Shown: positions 7,726 to 10,629 of the stretch, in pieces | How positions within the stretch are numbered: position 1 is the first letter of the stretch | Layout: the number at the start of each line of letters is the position of its first letter | DNA from: Gemmatimonadaceae bacterium | GTDB lineage: Bacteria > Gemmatimonadota > Gemmatimonadetes > Gemmatimonadales > Gemmatimonadaceae | DNA length: 10,629 bases | Reading direction: 5' to 3' | Assembly: GCA_014379705.1 (NCBI GenBank) | Contig: JACMLI010000745.1 | Span: 1 to 10,629 of the forward strand | Position numbers and translations under genes: made by a program | Notes under the pieces: model-generated | Databases searched by the model: none | The model's input: the letters and a program-made list of their open reading frames with translations, nothing else | Told to the model about the DNA's origin: nothing

Positions 7726-7729
<4 letters not shown>
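6296..7729 (-). CDS. argH: argininosuccinate lyase
   Basis: The enzyme cleaves argininosuccinate to arginine and fumarate in the cytoplasm, the last step of arginine synthesis. The 477 residues contain the fumarase/aspartase-superfamily signature GSSMMPQKRNPD (296-307, catalytic Ser in the mobile loop), SRLHTGRSRNDQ (121-132) and the AYTHMQRAQP block with the catalytic Thr-His pair (175-176). The fold begins with HRLWGGRF at 23-30. The protein is slightly longer than usual because some 20 Ala/Gly-rich residues precede that motif. The start is GTG at 7729, sharing GTGA with the argG stop (7728-7726), so translation is probably coupled. No Shine-Dalgarno is evident. TTG at 7699 is a possible alternative start. 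The extra N-terminal codons hold two perfect hairpins, listed separately. The gene ends just before the terminator at 6244-6273. Confidence 0.96.
7673..7697 (-). repeat. 11-bp perfect hairpin inside the 5' end of argH
   Basis: On the coding strand GGCTGCGGGAG and CTCCCGCAGCC (7697-7687 and 7683-7673) pair completely around a 3-nt TAG loop. It encodes residues 11-19 of the atypical N-terminal extension of ArgH. No U-run follows, so a plain intrinsic terminator is unlikely. A role in translational control, mRNA stability or pausing between argG and argH is possible. Confidence 0.6.
7708..7728 (-). repeat. 8-bp perfect hairpin over the argG stop and argH start
   Basis: TGACCGGT and ACCGGTCA form a perfect 8-bp stem with a 5-nt loop. 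The 5' arm contains the argG TGA stop and two bases of the argH GTG start. Folded, it would bury the argH initiation codon until a ribosome finishing argG opens it. That would fit coupled translation across the GTGA overlap. Confidence 0.6.
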
Positions 7730-8985
<1,256 letters not shown>

Positions 8986-8998
8986 GGCTATGCTCCGA

Positions 8999-9037
8999 GT
9001 GGGATATGTATTCAGTAAGCGTGCATAATTTACCAAC
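8999..9037 (-). promoter_or_regulatory. tandem ARG-box-like operators upstream of argG
   Basis: Two 18-bp windows (9037-9020 and 9016-8999) lie exactly 3 bp apart, the spacing known for ArgR hexamer binding in E. coli. On the minus strand their cores are TGGTAAATTATGCA and TGAATACATATCCC, each matching one half of the TGNAT-4-ATNCA palindrome well (ATGCA and TGAAT) and the other half poorly. The first covers the -10 box and the second covers the start of the transcript, as expected for repression. Confidence 0.6.
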
Positions 9038-9055
9038 CGCGAATGTCGAAATCAA
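9027..9055 (-). promoter_or_regulatory. argG promoter, sigma-70 type
   Basis: On the minus strand TTGATT (9055-9050) is separated by exactly 17 bp from TAAATT (9032-9027). Transcription would begin near 9020, leaving a leader of about 35 nt before the argG ATG. It stands in an AT-richer patch between the argR stop and argG, so argGH can be transcribed independently of argR. Confidence 0.6.
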
Positions 9056-9068
9056 CCCGCTGGCCGAA

Positions 9069-9530
9069 TCAGCCCTCGGCGATCTTGAGCAGTCGTTTCT
9101 CCAGCGTTTCGCGTGCTGCCGGCGAGCGACAGACGATGAGGATCGTGTTCTCCCCGCCGATCGTGCCCACCACCTCCTTCCACCCGGCGTCGTCGATCGC
9201 TTCGGCCACGGGTTGGGCTCCGCCGTAGATGGTCTTGAGGACGAGGAGCTCGGTGACGCCGTCGATGGACGAGAAGAACTGCGGCAGCACCTCCTCGATC
9301 AGGGTGCGGTCGTCGGCCGCTCCGTCACCGAGATGCTCCGGCGATACATACCGCGGCCCTTCGGGAGTCGGCATGCGCGCCACGCGCATCTCGCGCAGGT
9401 CACGGGACAGCGTGGACTGCGTCACGTCCCACTGGGCCTCGTGCAGCAGGACTCGCAGCTCCTCCTGCGAACCCACGACCCTGGACCCGATGATCTCGCG
9501 GATGGCCTGATGACGTTCTCTCTTGTTCAC
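9069..9530 (-). CDS. argR: arginine repressor ArgR
   Basis: This is a 153-residue transcription factor of the ArgR/AhrC family, which represses arginine synthesis when arginine is bound. The N-terminal winged helix-turn-helix is clear (residues 2-63, with SQEEL and the recognition helix TQSTLSRDL at 37-45). The C-terminal oligomerisation and arginine-binding domain carries TELLVLKTIYGGAQPVAEAID and the motif GTIGGENT (122-129), which is GTIAGDDT in the textbook proteins. The start is GTG at 9530, with a perfect AAGGAG (9543-9538) 7 nt upstream. The longer frame to 9641 is unconserved. The gene diverges from argC and precedes argG by 83 bp on the same strand. A possible -10 (TAATCT, 9562-9557) lies upstream without a clear -35. 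Confidence 0.96.
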   Translation of the reverse strand: MNKRERHQAIREIIGSRVVGSQEELRVLLHEAQWDVTQSTLSRDLREMRVARMPTPEGPRYVSPEHLGDGAADDRTLIEEVLPQFFSSIDGVTELLVLKTIYGGAQPVAEAIDDAGWKEVVGTIGGENTILIVCRSPAARETLEKRLLKIAEG

Positions 9531-9605
9531 GCGGTCTCTCCTTGCTCGGCGCGGGGAGATTACGGCACCTCGGCAACCCCGGCCAGCGGCCGACGGCTCC
9601 TGGAG

Positions 9606-9617
9606 CGGGCGCGCCCG
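9606..9617. repeat. 12-bp GC palindrome in the argR-argC gap
   Basis: CGGGCGCGCCCG is a perfect 12-bp palindrome ending 4 bp before the argC -35 box. It differs wholly in composition from the AT-rich ARG boxes, so it would be a site for another factor if it is functional. GC-rich DNA makes chance occurrence plausible. Confidence 0.3.
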
Positions 9618-9621
9618 ACTC

Positions 9622-9650
9622 TTGACACCCGACCCCTGCAATAATATGCA
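9622..9650 (+). promoter_or_regulatory. argC promoter
   Basis: A consensus TTGACA (9622-9627) is followed after 17 bp by TATGCA (9645-9650), a moderate -10. A nearby TAATAT (9642-9647) fits -10 composition better but is only 14 bp away. Either choice puts the transcription start at about 9654-9658, right at the GTG start codon of argC. Confidence 0.6.
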
Positions 9651-9673
9651 TTATGGGTGCATAAGATTCCTGT
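9635..9673 (+). promoter_or_regulatory. ARG-box-like operator(s) over the argC promoter
   Basis: TGCAATAATATGCA (9637-9650) is a near-perfect palindrome. It matches the ARG-box pattern TGNAT-WWWW-ATNCA with one mismatch, and it covers the -10. After 3 bp from its 18-bp window, a second, degenerate site begins (TGCAT at 9658-9662, then AAGATTCC) inside the first codons of argC. ATGCA is shared with the argG operator, which supports recognition by the same ArgR. Confidence 0.6.
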
Positions 9674-10616
9674 GGGCGTATTGGGGGCCAGCGGATACGC
9701 GGGGCGTGAGCTCTGTACCATCCTCAACGGCCACCCGCACTTTGAGCTGGCCTTCGCCACCGCGAACACCCAGCGAGGGGAACATGCGTTCCTGGGCGGA
9801 CGCGAAGTCCGCTTCATCGCACCAGATGACGCCCCGCTGCGCAGCGCCGAGCTAGTCTTTAGTGCCCTGCCCCATGGTGCATCCGCGGCGTGGGTCGAGC
9901 GCGCCCAGGAACATGGAGCGCGGGCCATCGACCTCTCGTCCGACCTGCGGCCCGGCCACACCTCGCTCAAGGTCCCATACGGCCTGACCGAAGTGTCTCG
10001 CGACTCCCTGCGAGGCGCGGAAGTCATCGCGAATCCTGGCTGCTACCCGACGGCGATCCTGCTGTCGCTCATGCCGCTCCTGGCCCGGGAGCTCATCCGG
10101 CCAGGCTCTGCCATCGTCGTCGACGCTGCGAGCGGCGTGACCGGCGCAGGCAACTCGCCCAAGCCCGAGTTGCTCTTCGCCGAAGTGACGGAGAACTATC
10201 GTGCCTACAGCGTCGGGAACGAGCATCGCCACCTGCCGGAGATGCGCGCCCTCGTGCAGCAGTTCAACGCCGACGCGGACCTGCTCTTCACGCCGCACCT
10301 CTTGCCGGTCGCGCGCGGGATTCTCGCAACGATCACCGTCCAGCTCACCGAAGAGCTGCCCGACCCGCTGCGCATCTGGGACGAGCACTTCGCCGGTGAG
10401 CCCTTCGTCGAGATCACCCCGCACCTCCCGGCCCTTCGCGACGTGGTGCATCGCAACGTCGTGCGCATCACGGCGCGAAAGGCCGCGGGGCAGCGCGTGC
10501 CCACGCTCATCCTGCTCTCGGCAATCGACAACCTCGTGAAAGGCGCGGCAGGCCAGGCGGTCCAGAACGCCAACGTCTCGTTCGGGTTCGCCGAGGGGGC
10601 GGGATTGCCGCGATGA
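9657..10616 (+). CDS. argC: N-acetyl-gamma-glutamyl-phosphate reductase
   Basis: The enzyme reduces N-acetylglutamyl phosphate to N-acetylglutamate semialdehyde with NADPH, the third step of arginine or ornithine synthesis. The 319 residues show the dinucleotide-binding GASGYAGREL (10-19), SALPHGAS (69-76), NPGCYPTA with the nucleophile Cys129, NEHRHLPEM (188-196) with the catalytic His, and the conserved C-terminal DNLVKGAAGQAVQNAN (291-306). The length suits the short ArgC class. The start is GTG at 9657. An ATG at 9653 is out of frame and stops after three codons, and GTG 9672 would trim the family N-terminus. There is no Shine-Dalgarno before the start. The stop overlaps the next gene by ATGA. 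Confidence 0.95.
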   Translation: MHKIPVGVLGASGYAGRELCTILNGHPHFELAFATANTQRGEHAFLGGREVRFIAPDDAPLRSAELVFSALPHGASAAWVERAQEHGARAIDLSSDLRPGHTSLKVPYGLTEVSRDSLRGAEVIANPGCYPTAILLSLMPLLARELIRPGSAIVVDAASGVTGAGNSPKPELLFAEVTENYRAYSVGNEHRHLPEMRALVQQFNADADLLFTPHLLPVARGILATITVQLTEELPDPLRIWDEHFAGEPFVEITPHLPALRDVVHRNVVRITARKAAGQRVPTLILLSAIDNLVKGAAGQAVQNANVSFGFAEGAGLPR

Positions 10617-10629
10617 CCCGCGTCATCAA
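10613..10629 (+). CDS. argB: start of the next gene, probably acetylglutamate kinase (argB)
   Basis: An ATG overlaps the argC TGA stop as ATGA, and the frame reads MTRVI plus a codon beginning AA before the window ends. Acetylglutamate kinases commonly begin with VIKIGG after a few residues, and argB often follows argC, so argB is the likely identity. Only 17 bases are visible. The call rests on context and on five residues. Confidence 0.5.

Noticed and set aside
8986..9036. N-terminal extension of ArgG by 17 residues
   Set aside because: It would translate through the -10 box and both operator sites. The family N-terminus and GGAG spacing fit ATG 8985.
9531..9641. N-terminal extension of ArgR to the upstream start
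   Set aside because: The extra 37 residues are Arg/Gly/Pro-rich and cover the argR promoter region. A perfect AAGGAG fits GTG 9530.

Overview
The window is GC-rich DNA from a diderm (Gram-negative-type) bacterium. It encodes an outer-membrane beta-barrel protein, a class I aminotransferase, a secondary transporter and a large part of an arginine-biosynthesis locus. The style of the proteins (frequent GTG starts, the 'DSTYST...' entry to the barrel protein, a short linear arginine pathway) fits Gemmatimonadota best. That placement is a judgement from memory and was not computed. No mobile element, CRISPR array, tRNA or rRNA was seen.

Left part (1-2669): the window opens with the last 31 codons of a plus-strand gene whose product ends in a Lys/Arg/Ala-rich, histone-H1-like tail. 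Convergent to it is a PLP-dependent aminotransferase (115-1293, minus). Divergent from that, across 131 bp, is a glutamate/dicarboxylate-symporter-family transporter (1425-2669, plus) whose classical cation and substrate motifs are strongly altered.

Middle (2670-6295): the transporter stop abuts the stop of a minus-strand outer-membrane beta-barrel gene (2670 to about 4830). This gene is broken by a frameshift at a (CG)4 tract near 4405-4412. Divergent from it is an exported protein of unknown function (5009-6217, plus). A perfect 13-bp hairpin at 6244-6273 separates that gene from the end of argH and probably terminates both.

Right part (6296-10629): argR, argG and argH lie in that order on the minus strand. 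argC, followed by an overlapping ATG that probably opens argB, diverges on the plus strand. ArgC (with ArgB) works in the acetylated half of the pathway. ArgG and ArgH convert citrulline plus aspartate to arginine plus fumarate. ArgR is the arginine-responsive repressor. Two 18-bp ARG-box-like sites spaced 3 bp apart sit over the argG -10 and start site. A further ARG-box-like site lies on the argC -10, so a complete autogenous repression circuit can be read in this sequence.

Most of the window is ordinary core metabolism and I see no wholly new system. The observations most worth a second look are the altered DAACS transporter motifs, two stacked perfect hairpins at the start of argH, an argC promoter placed so that its mRNA may be leaderless, the altered arginine-binding motif of ArgR, and the frameshifted barrel gene.
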